Source: Helicoverpa zea
Lineage: Eukaryota; Arthropoda; Insecta; Lepidoptera; Noctuidae
Reading direction: 5' to 3'
DNA length: 64,000 nucleotides
Assembly (NCBI RefSeq): GCF_022581195.2
Contig: NC_061472.1
Location: 4,216,001-4,280,000, forward strand
Shown here: in pieces, positions 11,928-24,274 of the stretch
How positions within the stretch are numbered: position 1 is the first letter of the stretch
Layout of the letters: the number at the start of each line of letters is the position of its first letter
Program-made: the position numbers and the translations under genes
The notes under the pieces: generated by a model
Database searches by the model: none
Seen by the model: the letters and a program-made list of their open reading frames with translations, nothing else
Told to the model about the DNA's origin: nothing

Positions 11928-14816
11928 ATTAAATACTCCTTCGTCGTAACTTGTTCCGTCGAAGGATCTGCTCTAAGTGACACCATGCTGTGTTTACCTA
12001 ACTTACCATCTAGAACATTCGCCATTGTCTAATTGTTTAGCTAAACTTCCGCTAATTCTATGAAAATGCCTGCATTTTGTATATATGCTTGTGTTGTATA
12101 ACTTCGTATAATTTTACTTTACAAGTAGCTAAGTTTATAGTGTTGTACCGAGAACACTGTGAAAACTGTTCCTTTTGAGAAATTTAAGTATTTTTAAGGT
12201 TTTGCCCATGTATGTGTAATAATAACTTTAAAACGAAAGAGCTAATTTCATCAAACATGCACTACTTTTCACCTGGAAAAGGCATCTGAATCGGTTTTTC
12301 GTTAAAGAGCTACGGTGATATATCAAAGTCTATAGACTTTATCAGCCCTAATTGCGTCGGGGGTTAAAAACGGACTCAGAGATTTAAGTACACAAAAAAA
12401 CGCAAATATTTATACATTGTTAAACAATAATATTCAACTTCTGGGAAACACTCTCTTTTTATAGTACAAAACAGAAAAACAAGTTCTAGAATCACTAACG
12501 AAAAATATTGCGATATTACACTACGTTGCAACAATTTCGAGATAGCTGAAGCGCATTATAGCTACATATTTAATCTAGCGAAGTCCGGAGTGACCCACAT
12601 GTGTTTCCTGCCCGCTTTTGTGGCCGCAGTCGGAATTAAAATAGAAACTTTCAGCTTTACCTGAGAGAAAAGAGTTCAAAGTATTCTACAATGCCTTCGT
12701 GCGCTTGAATTCGTAATAGCTGAAATGAGTTTATGAACCGAGGAAGTATAGTAGTTTGATTATTTCAGTGTTATGGTTAGTAGCCAATTGGACATCTTTG
12801 GAAGCCGTTACTGGTTGCCAGGTTTGACGAACTTTCTTAGGAGTATCTTACCTGGAAAACTGTGTTAAGGAGGTCAGATAGAATTGTGGTGGTATTTTTC
12901 TACCTCTGTTAAGTCTTGAACCCTGACCAATGTAGATGGGAGAAGACTCTTGGGACTCTGTAAAAACTGCGAAAACATCTGCTTAGTGAATAAATAAAGA
13001 GGCAAAACAATTATGCAAAACAAGTAAGCTAAACTACTTAGTTATTCCAACAATAAATGCGATCAAAGATGACTGAATCTGCGACTATTTTCATGACTCA
13101 AATATTCGCAGAAACGGGTGTTTTTGAAACACAAACTAGATAAAATAAAGAATATTACTGGCGCCGGCGTGGGGGTACCAATGTAACATGACCTCTGACA
13201 ACTCACGATGATTTGTTCAAATCCTTATATTGGTTTTGTTGAAGGGTTTTCTTATACTGGGTGGTCAATAGCGTAGGGCTTCTGAGAAATTGTCTAATGC
13301 GTGGGCGTGAGTCAACAGTATGAAAAGGTATCGCTATAAACAACGTTATTACTTTGTTTTTTAATATTTAAATCTAATATGGACAACCTACGCTTTCTTC
13401 AGGGGTGAGTGAGCTTGGTAATGGAGCTAGAATAAAATGGTTTTGATAGTTCTTTATAAAAATATTTTATCTTGATTATTAAATATACTGTGTGGGTGTC
13501 ATTTTGTGTTGTTATTTCAGAGTTTTGAATGGTCAGTTGATTTTGAATATTTTATTTGCGTTGGTAGGTTTTATACGAAAAAAGTGTTATATACATACAG
13601 TAATTAATTAAAATTTGTGTCACAAAAAGTCAAATGTCACTTAGCAATGAAAAATCTTAATTTTATTGAAACAATTTCGTAAGTAAGATAACAATGAATT
13701 GGCGTGCAGAATATGATTAAGGCCAATAAGTAATTGAATGTAAGAGAGGCGTATCAACGTCCCTAATTTAATCACAACATGCCTAATAACTATAAATCAT
13801 ATTCGAGAGGTGAACGCCGACTAGTTGTTCTTGGTCCTTTTAACGATACAATATGATTTGACATATATTATGGCATAGATATTGGTATTGGTATATGGGA
13901 TAAGTATTCAGATACGTAACTTTAGGGGGTGACGATTTCCGTTAAATTCAAGTCAGCGTCAAGATTCGTGCCGATGATTCTACTACTTAATCTTATATGA
14001 ATACTTTTTGCTATGGGTCTTGTATGGACCTCCAAATTCACTAAAGCAGTTTAAAGTTTAATTATGATTCTACATACATTATCATCTGGTTTAAAAACTT
14101 CATAAAGATAAATTCAAAAGAAACTCGATTTAAGCAAATACGATATTCTCGATACAAGTGACCTTTAAGTTAAATGAAACCAATATTATTTGCGTACCAA
14201 TGAATGATATATAAACGTTTATTGAGGATGCAATCAATGCAGCGGGTTGCAGTAATTTTGCCAAATGAAAAGGATTTCCGTTCTGTACTCGTTTTGAGTT
14301 GTTTATGAATGTTATCAGTAAGATTTTGTATAATCTGAATATGGGATATATAGGATATTACCACTTAAAAATATTTTGTATGGAGAAAGACCTGAGTTTT
14401 TGAAGAGATCTTTTGAATTTACTTCAGTTTACGCAAATAGAAGATACAATTATAATCATAATAAATCGGATCTTTATAAAGTTGCATGTTAAGACAAAAT
14501 TAAAATATGACAAAAAAAAATTCTGTACCGAATAAGGATATTGTTTTTTTAGGTTTTCTTAAGGAACACAAACAAAACTGAAATAATGAGTGAAAACTTG
14601 GAGTAGGTTTCTACATTTTTCCCCTTTTATTTAAGGCAAAAAAAATATGCTATATTTTGAAAAATTATACTTCTAAAACTTATTTAGAAGAACTTAATGA
14701 AATAAATACAAGCGAGTATCAAGACCATGCTCGTCACTCGTCAATTATCGACACTATAAGTGGAGCAAGCACCATTACCGACCTACTTGTTTCGCCGTGG
14801 CTTTCAAGTACGCACC
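11928..14816. other. Intergenic between divergent Kazal-like genes
   Basis: This 2.9-kb spacer separates the minus-strand gene at 7770-11927 from the plus-strand gene starting at 14817, so both promoters should lie here. I see no further coding exon, RNA gene or clear repeat boundary. The small open frames lack coding character. Confidence 0.4.
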
Positions 14817-16395
14817 ATGAGACCTTTAGTTATCGGTGAGACAAAATTTGCGGATAGAAAGGCCAAATTTTCTAAGGATTTCAGGGAATAATTAGGAGGA
14901 TGTTAATGAAACCCTTCGATGTCTCCTGTAGTCATAATTACCAATAGTTTCGAAATTAATGTCAAGGTTTTTAAAAGTGAAAAGAATCGCTGTTTGGGAA
15001 TACTTAATTATGGTGTTACTAAAACGTTTTTCTATTTCTAGGTTTTGTGGTTTTGACAGCGGTTACTTGTACTAGCTTGGCACATGTTGGAAATAATCAT
15101 CATAAGGTAAATAAAGAAAACAAGTGACATATTAAAACAGAAATAACTATCGAAATAATAAATAATTATTTTATTGCACAGGCAAGAATTACAAGGGAAG
15201 CAGAGAAAGGAGATAATTCACTGGAAAATAGTAACGCATTCATAGAAGAGAAACTAATGCATCAAAATCAAGCGCTAGAACATCTGATCATAGAAGTTGA
15301 CAAAAGCAGCGACATGATCAAAACGTTGATTAATACCCTAAGCAAGGGTCTGGAGAAACCAAACTTGCCTATCAGAGTAGACCCTGGAGACGAACCCCAA
15401 AACACAAATAAACCAAGTAATAGTAATGAGGGTCAAGATCATCCCATAGGAAGACAGGGTAAAGATCATGCTATAGCAAGGCTTGGGAAAAATCTACCAA
15501 AATATGGAAAACTTGCTAAAGATTTGTTAGTAAAAGACGTGTATACCGGCACAGATCCAACACCTATTGTAGAACAAGTAACTGATGGACCTCTTTTACT
15601 ACAGGTAACTGAGATGTGATTGTCTTGGCAAAACAGACTTTTCATCATTATAACTCACCGCCAGTTGCAGACAGATTCATTAAAGTTAAAACTTATTTAA
15701 ATCTATTGCTGACTCTTTCTTTTTCAACAAAGTGTTGGCAAAAGATTTCAAGAAGTTTTAATTTTAATGGATCTTTCTGCAATTGACGGTAAATCACTTT
15801 AACTACAATTTTATAAATAATATATTAACAGGTTGTACTGCTTCCAGAGATGAGCGTAACCTCACCCACGTGTGAAGCTTGAACATATTTTTTTTAATAA
15901 ATCATTCTTTCGAAATTTGTATTTTCATTCTTGATTTCGGAGATTGAAATGATAGAAAATATTGTAGCAATTTCATTTGTTGCTTTTGTCGCAAATAATA
16001 TGAATGATGATTAAGTAAATGTTGCTTTTGAAATGAGATATAAATTATATTTTCTATCTTTTCAGTCAAGACGGTCAAATGGAGGTGATCCCACGTTGGG
16101 CTCAGATCCTCACGGCAATGGTACTAAGGTTAACCCCTGGTGTCCTATGGCTTTGCTTTGCCCGAAGTCTGAAGACCCTATTTGTGGGTTTGATGACCAA
16201 TTTGGATATGGAAAATTCGAAAATTTCTGTCATCTTCTCCGTGTGAATTGCTATTGGAAATACAGTAAGTATTTATTTTTTCGTTCCTTTTTCATTATTT
16301 AGTACCAAAAGTATTTACTTTAAAGATGACTTTAAAGATTTCAATATTTTTTTTCAGATTTTTCTATTGTTCATTCGTGCAGCCCAAAATTATAA
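14817..16395 (+). CDS. Kazal-like secreted protein with long spacer exon
   Basis: Five exons (14817-14835, 15042-15106, 15182-15604, 16066-16264, 16358-16395) join in frame to 247 residues, the second longest of the family. Exons 1-2 form the signal peptide MRPLVIG/FVVLTAVTCTSLA. Exon 3 (141 codons) is unique here. It is a charged, probably helical region (LIIEVDKSSDMIKTLINTL) followed by a hydrophilic Asn/Gln/Gly stretch with two copies of a G-x-DH-x-I-x-R-x-GK motif. Exon 4 carries the core: WCPMALLC, EDPICGFD, FENFCHLLRVNC, and ends in phase 1. Exon 5 gives NFSIVHSC and stops five codons later. It looks like a Kazal-like module that gained an N-terminal domain. Function unknown. Confidence 0.8.
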
Positions 16396-16523
16396 GTCCG
16401 ACCACATTGCATCAATGTTATAAAATTGCAAGACAGAAGTAATCAGATCCAATCCAAATCCATTTTATAAAATAAATTTTAACTCTAAGCCATTGTTATT
16501 TTATTTTAATTATTAAACATTGT

Positions 16524-17887
16524 TTAGAGTGGGGGGATCTGCCTACAATGCCTCTTCCTTGCCTTACGAAATTCTGAAAAAGAAAACAGACAGTTAAAAG
16601 TATATATATATGTATAATATTGATTCTTTCAGAATTTTCACGTTCAATTTCAAATTGAAAAGTAGTTTTAAGAAAACAGATAGATACATTCTTTATTATT
16701 GTACACCAAAGTAAAAAATATTGTTTTAAAAGAAACTAAGTATACCTTGATATCAGGTTTTATGAAAATTTCAGTGTCTAGTTTGGCAGAGTGATAGCGG
16801 TGAAACTTCAGTAACAAATATGTGAGAAACTACCTTGTCTTTATAAAAACCGTAGAGTACATTAATTATTATATTTAATAGCAAATTCTTACTGGTTTTA
16901 TATTGACAGTTGAACTCTAAAAGGTCGCATTTGTCTAAAAACCAGCGCACTTCATTGGTCTCTCGTTCCAAACCACAGACTCGTCGTCTCCTTCTGTGCG
17001 AGCAAACGGCTGCGTCTAAGCATGGTATCTAGATTTAAAAATAAAATTTGTTATTTATAATTAAATCAACTGTTTCTCTCTTTTTCCCATACCCGAATAA
17101 AATATAGAGTACTAGCTTTTGCCCACGACTTCGTTCGCGTGGTATAGTGACTTCCGGCAGATTTTTGGTTTGACCAATAGATGGCGCTACATGTCCGGAA
17201 TATTTTTCTTTTGTAATAAAAACTATCCTTTGTCTTTTCTCAAGTTCAAACCTATGTCTGTACCAAATTTCACACAAATCGGTTCAGTAGTTTAGGCGTG
17301 AAGAAAAGACAGAATGACAGAGTTACTTTCACATTTATAATATTAGTTGGGATTAGGATGTCATCCAGGGATAGTGTATCTACCAACAGTGAAACATTTT
17401 TCAGTAGCTTCGAGGCCTTGTCGTGGGTCCAGACGTTACCAACTTCACACAGACTATTATAGAATTTTGTCTGCGCATCAAATCAGTGGATACAAAAAGA
17501 CTTTATAGTAAAAAAGTGTGAATGGACCACTTACTTCACGCAAAAACTTTATAATATATTTTTATTTGGGTATAAAGTAGCTTCTTAATAGTTCTATTTT
17601 TATTTAATAATTAAAAATGAATTGTATGTAAGTATTTACATGACCTAAAATAAACTTATTTATAAATACAACTAAAAACAATTATAAAATGGCATCAAAA
17701 AATTCCTCATCGCTGCCCACCAGGAGTGTACCCAAGAGGCTGGCAGCATTGCCAAGTTGGATGGCAATGCTTAATGCTTAATTTTTAAAGCAAATTGAAT
17801 ACTTACTCCATATTTCTTTGCTTCTATATTCAAGAAAAATAACTCTAGAAGTGTTCCTAAGATCAACAGCTTTATAAAAAGACACAT
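16524..17887 (-). CDS. Kazal-like secreted cysteine-rich protein 6
   Basis: Three minus-strand exons (17887-17807, 17028-16893, 16573-16524) give 88 residues. Exon 1 is a signal peptide (MCLFIKLLILGTLLELFFLN, then IEAKKYG) ending in phase 0. Exon 2 has PCLDAAVC, a very basic loop SHRRRR, VCGLE, then WFLDKCDLLEFNC, ending in phase 1. The last exon reads KFRKARKRHCRQIPPL, giving the sixth cysteine in a basic tail. The protein would be strongly cationic, unlike its neighbours. It is convergent with the plus-strand gene ending at 16395, leaving only 128 bp between the stop codons. Its first intron contains a Helitron-like element. Confidence 0.8.
17112..17352 (-). mobile_element. Helitron-like non-autonomous element
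   Basis: Read on the minus strand, the element starts TCCCAACTAATATTATAAAT and ends GGGCAAAAGCTAG between a flanking A and T. This fits the 5'-TC...CTAG-3' ends and A|T target of Helitrons. Related copies are at 25939-26121, 31173-31810, 56966-57329 and 62615-63656. It has no coding capacity. Confidence 0.6.
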
Positions 17888-18162
17888 GACATACACTAAT
17901 CATCAAAATTAATACTTAATAGAAGCAAAAGTACTTCTAATTTGACTGCTTATGAACATGTATGTATTTTTATGAAAAAAAAGTTTACAATCAGGAAACT
18001 AAGACAATTATATTTTTTCAAAGCGTGGCCTCCATTGAATAAGTAATAAAAATGCTGTTACGGATGTAAGTAATATGCTTCTAGTATATTTTATAGTGGC
18101 AGTATAAATATATTGAATTGTTTTTCTTTTATAATACTAATCTTATTTTGGGGTATAGGAAA

Positions 18163-19857
18163 ATGAACGTCGTATTGAATATTGGTGAGATTCAATATTT
18201 ATTGATAGGCATTTTGTTATTTAACATATGTTTAAGTTATTGATTGATTTCTAATAATGCTAGTATTTTAATTTTATATATTTTTTTATAAGTAGGTAAT
18301 TAGTAACTGAATTCGATTTGTCATTTTGCTAATACAGTTTATACAGCTCGATAATTTGGTCAAAGGATAAAACGACTAAATATGTATGTACATATCAAGC
18401 TGACAAACATAAAGTAGGATTATAGAACCTACTCTAAAACCGTCGAAAAAAAAACAACCGTATGCTTATATAGTTCCATTCAACTGCAGGCTATTGTGTG
18501 AGGGCGCCACCATCGCTCGCTTTTCACACGAGAGTGACTCCGTAGCCCGAACGATTTGGCTTTTGTTTCCGACTGTTTCGTGTCACGTAGCTTTGAATAA
18601 TGCCTTTGATATAGACACTGAAGATAATTTAAAATAGGGGTTATTGTGAAGATAATAATCTATTTTTAAAGGAGATTGAATGCCTTAATAATATGTTGTT
18701 TTGAATAAACGATATATCTAGATTTTTTAGAAAGTATAATTTTTTGTGACGATAAAGGAATATTTTTGATATTTTTTTCTTCTTTCTTAGTAAGTATATG
18801 GCAAATTGTATGCTTGTCTTACTGCTCTCGTTTTATCAAAAGGATCGAAAATGTAAAGGAATATAGTACTGGAAAATGGAATGTTGTCTGTTTTAAACTT
18901 TTTACTTGAGGATAATAAACGTTGATGTGCCCTTTACTTATCCTGTTTACTTAATGAAAAAATTTTGTTTTACAGTGACGGTCATATTTCTGGTCTTTGT
19001 TTGGCATTCTGAAACTACGAAAGTAAGTGCATTGCAGTATTTATTATATAATATTTTCTGTTTTCGTAATGTCTTCCTATCATTCAACTACGATTTATTG
19101 AATAATTTAACCGCTCGCGTGTACTTCTTTAAAATACAGTGTACCGACGAATGATTAAATTTGAGGATAAGTAGATATTACCATTTATACCTTTAGAACT
19201 GTGCACATATCATATTCAATAGGGTAACCAATATTATATCATCAATTTATTGTACACATGGTTTATAAACTTATTAAAATAATACCTAATTCCAGGAATG
19301 CTATCAAGCGAAGATTTGTTTCCACGATGCAATAGAAAAATGTGGTATCGACGAAAAAGGTACCCTTCGGAGGTTCCTAGACAGTTGTGACATTATGGAA
19401 TATAACTGTTACTATAATGGCAGTACGTACATTAAAAAAAATTAACGTTAGGTATCTTGATAAATACTATAATAGCCGGTTTCTGAGTACCTACTCTTTC
19501 TCGCCGGTAGAATTATGTACCTAATCAGAAGCCAACTCTAAAGGTAGGTTTTTTAAGCAAGCTGCTGACTGCAACTGCCGACCGCACGTGCAGCGACTAC
19601 AAGAAATCCAAAGCGATTTTATGAAAATGCATACAAACATTTACGGCACTTCAGCAGTTGTAGTCAACAGCTCGCTTTTAAAGCCTACCTTAAGTCCTTA
19701 ATCTACATATAACATTGATGTTAACATTAGCACATGTTTTTGACAAAATAAATTAAAATCTTTGTCGTTTATTTCAGCGTATGCTAAAACTGACCCAGCA
19801 TCGTGTGTAAATCTGCCGCCGATACCGACTGATAACAAAACCGATGTCAGAAATTGA
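18163..19857 (+). CDS. Kazal-like secreted cysteine-rich protein 7
   Basis: Four exons (18163-18184, 18976-19022, 19296-19422, 19778-19857) join in frame to 91 residues. The signal peptide is split after MNVVLNI and continues VTVIFLVFVWHS. The core exon reads ECYQAKIC, IEKCGID, RRFLDSCDIMEYNC, ending in phase 1. The usual proline before the third cysteine is missing (EKC). The last exon, TYAKTDPASC followed by a Pro/Asn tail, gives the sixth cysteine and ends in TGA. The last intron carries a small inverted-repeat element (about 19540-19692). An AATAAA lies at the stop codon and another (CAATAAACC) about 50 bp further on. Confidence 0.82.
19540..19692. mobile_element. Short MITE in last intron of the gene at 18163-19857
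   Basis: About 150 bp with terminal inverted repeats of about 40 bp beginning AAGGTAGG and sharing AGC-x-AGCTG and GACT-x-CAACTGC blocks. The target-site duplication is not clear. Confidence 0.65.
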
Positions 19858-20023
19858 ATAAATTGTATTTACCAAAATTTTATTTTATTTCATTTCATAT
19901 CAGATCAATAAACCATTCTCTACTGAGTTGACGTATACCAGTATTTTACATAATGGGAGTGCCTATCAGATGTATCCTGTTAAACGACTCCAACATAGCT
20001 GGGATTGTCGTTAAATAAAAATA

Positions 20024-21393
20024 CAGTCGACTCTTGTTAATTCAAACCTGCGATATTTCGAACCTCTCGTTAATTCAAAGTTATCACGAGTTCCCTACAA
20101 AATCTCTTTATATTTCGAACTAAATCAATACATTTTGTTGCACTTGGTAATTCGAACGAAAAAAGCATTGCTATATAACAAAACGACGCGTTAATTCGAA
20201 TTCTTAGTCGTCCAACACTCGAGAATTCAAAGTTGCAGAGAGGAAGAGGCGGAAAGATTGTAAGTCAGAGTCAGAGAGCAGTCTGAGTAGCAGCAATCTG
20301 TTTTGAAGCAGTATGACGGAGCTGTTTCGAAAAATGAATTAATTCACATTATGAATACATGTATGCACACAAATGTCTCTTTAAACTTTTGACATTGTTA
20401 TAAAATAGCAGTTAACAAATAATAATTGATCAACACTTAATAATTCGAAGTTTTATTTATTTTCTCTCACAAAGGACAATGGGCACTTTGTATGGGATTT
20501 GGTACCCGCTCCAACAGTAACGTATGATATATCATTAGAAAGGTATTTACGTGAACAATAATAAAAACTATGGGGCTTGCCTCAATTAGCTGTCCGATCC
20601 GAGTAACGATAAAAATTAAATCGACATAGAAACAAGTATGTCATCCATATATGCAAATTCATTAAGAGGCATATGTCGTCAGTATAATAATTTTAAACTC
20701 AGTTAATAGACATCTTAAATTGTTTGAGATACACTCACACTACACTATTATAATCTAAAGGTTGTAATAGTCTATGGAGTCATACTACGGAAACACAATC
20801 GTCATCTGATTTGACAAAAGTTCAAAACATTTCTGAAAACACAACTAATCATTTTAGTTACATACTATCTTTAAACATACTGGCTTCCATGTACCTACAC
20901 ATTATATGAAATAAAAAAAAAACCTGTTATTAAAACACGATAATCATTAAACATTAATTGATTGTAAATACTGAAAGACTTTCATCAAATACATAAGCTA
21001 TATTCTGCGTGAACAGCAAAGGTTTGCACACAGACTTTTTTTAAAGCAGTGGGCAGGCAAACATTGTAATAAGGCCAAATTCTTGTTTTTTTTGTTACTT
21101 TACCAGTTTTTATTCAATACAGTTGGATTTAAGAACTACATCTACGTTGATGATTTATGAACATTATACATTCTATTAGTCGATGTCACGCGAAATGGAC
21201 AAGGAATCGGGACTAGTCGTCATAGTAAACATTTTTTGGCTTGCCAAGACCTACGCAATGGTACTAGAATCAACACTGTTGGACAGGGTACCAAAACGCC
21301 CATCGTCCTTTCGAACCATTTAATATTTCAAAAACTCGATAATTCGTAATATTTTAAGAGTACCTCGAGTTTCGAATTAACGAGAGTCGACTG
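20024..21393. mobile_element. Tigger/pogo-like non-autonomous element
   Basis: The ends are inverted repeats CAGTCGACTCTTGTTAATTC and CAGTCGACTCTCGTTAATTC (right end read inward), flanked by TA. Further TTCGAA/TAATTCGAA motifs lie inside both ends, as is typical of pogo/Tigger-type elements. The 1.37-kb interior has no transposase frame. It lies between two Kazal-like genes and may have separated the orphan core exon at 21604 from its signal-peptide exon. Confidence 0.75.
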
Positions 21394-21603
21394 TATCTAC
21401 TAGAAAGCCACAAAAGCGATACAAACCAGTCTAGAATTATTATTTTAAATAGCTGATTCCTGCTTTGCTTGCTCAATGAGGCTGCTCAATAACCCCGGCA
21501 TCAGCAATATTACTCCATAAATTCTGTGACTAAGTATTTCGCTGAATGAGACTCTTATCGATACGTAATTTTCAACCAACAACCCATTTTTTATAAAACC
21601 TAG

Positions 21604-22469
21604 ATCGGGCAAGCTCTTCAATCGCTATTCAGACAGAGGCCCTACGACGATGGTCACATGAAGAACGTCAACAATCATTGGTGCACGCGAGCTAAGATCT
21701 GCCACAAAATGGTTGGCCATCCAGTTTGCGGAGTTGACCCGAAGCGAAGACAGAAGAGGATGTTCCGAAATGCTTGCAGCTTGTACAAACATAATTGTGG
21801 CCGTATGCATGGTAAGATGGTAACGGCATTGCAAATAGTTCGCCGATAGAATGGTGTCATACTTACGTTACAAAGATCTGGTATGTAGCCCGGTATCAGA
21901 TGACTTGCCGTGACTTGAAACATAAAAAAAATCACGACTATCGACTGCCGGGCGACTGTTTAGACTGCAGTGTGCAGAAGCTACGAGTGTGCTAAGATAC
22001 GAAAGAATCAAATCTATAAGGCAGAATTTGTACGGGCACAGGGGCTGTCTTCTGTTGTTTTAGCAGAGAGGGAGGAAGTCTTGCTTTACAATGGATAAAA
22101 ATAGGAAAATAAAAGTACATATTACCTATTTAACCTATATTCTAAATACCAAGCACCAGAATGCGCATGTGGCTATACTTTCCCCCCTCCTCCGCCACCA
22201 GTTGATAACTAAAATTTGTTTCACTGCATGACTCACTCAGAGAGCTTAAAAAAATATAAATTTTGCATGTAGATTATATTGCTTGAAATAAATCCTAGTC
22301 CAGCTAACACGTTTCCAGTAGCTCTTATGAAAACACAATTGTTAATGAATATTTCGATCGATTAATTACTTTCAATTATGTTTTCTCAGATTTCCAACCG
22401 CGCAATTGGAAGGAATGCAGTAGTGCATCGATTAATCAAAAACCTAATGCGAAGAATAAACTTAAATAA
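21604..22469 (+). CDS. Kazal-like core and terminal exons, no signal exon seen (partial)
   Basis: Two exons are clear. 21604-21811 begins in phase 0 after TAG and encodes WCTRAKIC, GHPVCGVD, MFRNACSLYKHNC. It ends in phase 1, and the second-to-third cysteine gap is eight residues, one longer than elsewhere. 22390-22469 encodes DFQPRNWKEC and a lysine-rich tail ending in TAA. About 27 residues precede the first cysteine in the first exon, beginning IGQALQSLF. I found no signal-peptide exon between the stop of the preceding gene (19857) and 21604; that interval is mostly a Tigger-like element. Either the gene lost its start, or these exons are spliced to the signal exons at 18163-19022, whose phase 0 end would fit. 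Confidence 0.65.
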
Positions 22470-22492
22470 CCGTGTAATAGTATTTTGTGTTT
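22469..22492 (+). promoter_or_regulatory. Conserved upstream block shared by two paralogues
   Basis: The block begins ACCGTGTAATAGTATTTTGT, 73 bp upstream of the ATG at 22542. It closely matches ACCGTGTAATCGTACTTCGT, 61 bp upstream of the paralogous ATG at 26988. It starts on the last base of the stop codon of the preceding exon pair. A role in transcription is inferred from conservation and position only. Confidence 0.4.
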
Positions 22493-22541
22493 TTTTTAAA
22501 CATACATAATTAATAAGTATAATGAAACATACTTTTTGGTA

Positions 22542-23848
22542 ATGAATTGTTTTATAATAATATTTTTAGGTAAGTTGATAATTGCATTCGATTAATTGAA
22601 TTACTTATATTATTAACAAATTGAATAAATGAATATTTTCAGCCTTAATTACTTTGTCTAGGCAAGGGAAATTACAGAGCACTTATGAAGTGAGTAAATT
22701 GTATTTATATATTTTTTATACCTAAAAGTTCTTCTTAAACTTTCTTAGTCATTTATCCTGACCTGTTTTTCTGATGTTATTACTCAATAAAATCTATTAC
22801 TATTGAAGAACATTTTAAATTAAACGTTAATAGACTGATTTAGATAGTTTTTGACTATATCCTTGTTTTATTATTCTCTTTTTACGTGATAATAATTGAA
22901 CTGAAGACCAAGAGGGGCACCATCCGTCGTGCCTTCTACTGCTCTCTCCCTAGTGAAATTGTTGGAGTTTCTTTTCATAAAACGAATAAAAACCTAATTA
23001 CAGCTTTTTTCACTGAATTTTAGGTTTATTTTCCTCATAAAATTATTTAAATAGAAACATAGGGTACCTACGCAAAAGAAAACTCTTTAATGCTCAAAAT
23101 ATTGACGGTTCCTTTTATGACTTATTATTTTGGTTTCAAAAAGAGTTTCTCAAATTCGTAATTTTTTTGTTATTTGAGCGTAATAATTTATCCGTGTTTC
23201 GTAGCAAGACGATAAGTTGTCGGCCGACCGCGAGGCTCAATTCTACTGTTACAAGTTAAAGACATGCACCCCCGATGATCAGAAAGTGTGTGGCTACGAC
23301 CCTCATGAACCTTGGCTTGCTGTATTCGCAGATATATGCACCATGTATAAAGCCAACTGCGATAAGAAAGGAAGTTAGTACGATTTCTTTTAATAATAAA
23401 TGCAAATATTTTCAATTCAATATAAGTATTATTAATGAAATCACTCAAACAATTTTAAAGAACAGAATTTATTTAAATATAGCAAACTAAGCTGGCCATT
23501 GAATACATTGATTTATATACGTCCAGGATAAAAGAACTCATGAAAAGTATATTCCCCTGCAATTATGTGAATAGAAATATAATCTTACATTCAATTATTG
23601 TAATAAATTTTTTAGTAACAACATTAACACCAATACAGAAACGATATTTTTTAACTAAGACACTCGTTGCAGGATTCAAACTGGTAGACCAAGTGGTGTG
23701 CGACACCAGGATAGCGTATGATAAGGAGCATGTAAACGAGGAATTCGAATGGATCCATTTGTCAACCACTACGAAGAAACCTACTATTACTACTACAATT
23801 GATTTACCCCAAAAGGCTCCCCAAGGCAAAGTTAAATTAGTCTTGTAA
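22542..23848 (+). CDS. Kazal-like secreted protein with Thr-rich tail
   Basis: Four exons (22542-22569, 22643-22689, 23205-23373, 23673-23848) join in frame to 139 residues. The signal peptide is MNCFIIIFLALITL, split across exons 1-2 as in the paralogue at 26988. The core exon reads FYCYKLKTC, DDQKVCGYD, FADICTMYKANC and ends in phase 1 at a GTTAGT donor. The last exon gives RFKLVDQVVC (sixth cysteine) and an acidic stretch. A threonine-rich segment (STTTKKPTITTT) that could be O-glycosylated then precedes a short basic end. Exon 1 and both flanks resemble the gene at 26988-28796, so the two arose by duplication including the promoter. Confidence 0.82.
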
Positions 23849-24274
23849 AGAGTAAATCGTAATTTGTTAGTAAATGTTAAATAATTTTAAAATCAACTTG
23901 GTTCTTTTATTTCTGAAGCCTGAGAATACCCACTCACTGAAGACTTTTTAATCGGCCGACAGTTAGATCAGGCGCTTTATAAGTACGAAGATGTACCAGA
24001 TAGACTGAAAACTTTTATATAATTAGTCAGAGATCAGTCCACAACCGGACGAGTTTGCAAGAGCCTAAAAACGTCTACTGCTGGACAAAGCCGTAGCCCC
24101 AAGCTGGGGGAATTTGCCCAAGGCTGGTGTCGATTTGCTATCACATTCGTATATCCAAACCCACTATTCTATTAACAAAAGTCAATATTGAGCAATGTAC
24201 GATGAAAAAAATATTGATGAGAAAATGATATTATTCAAAAATGAGAACATAAATAATAATAATTATTTTTACAG

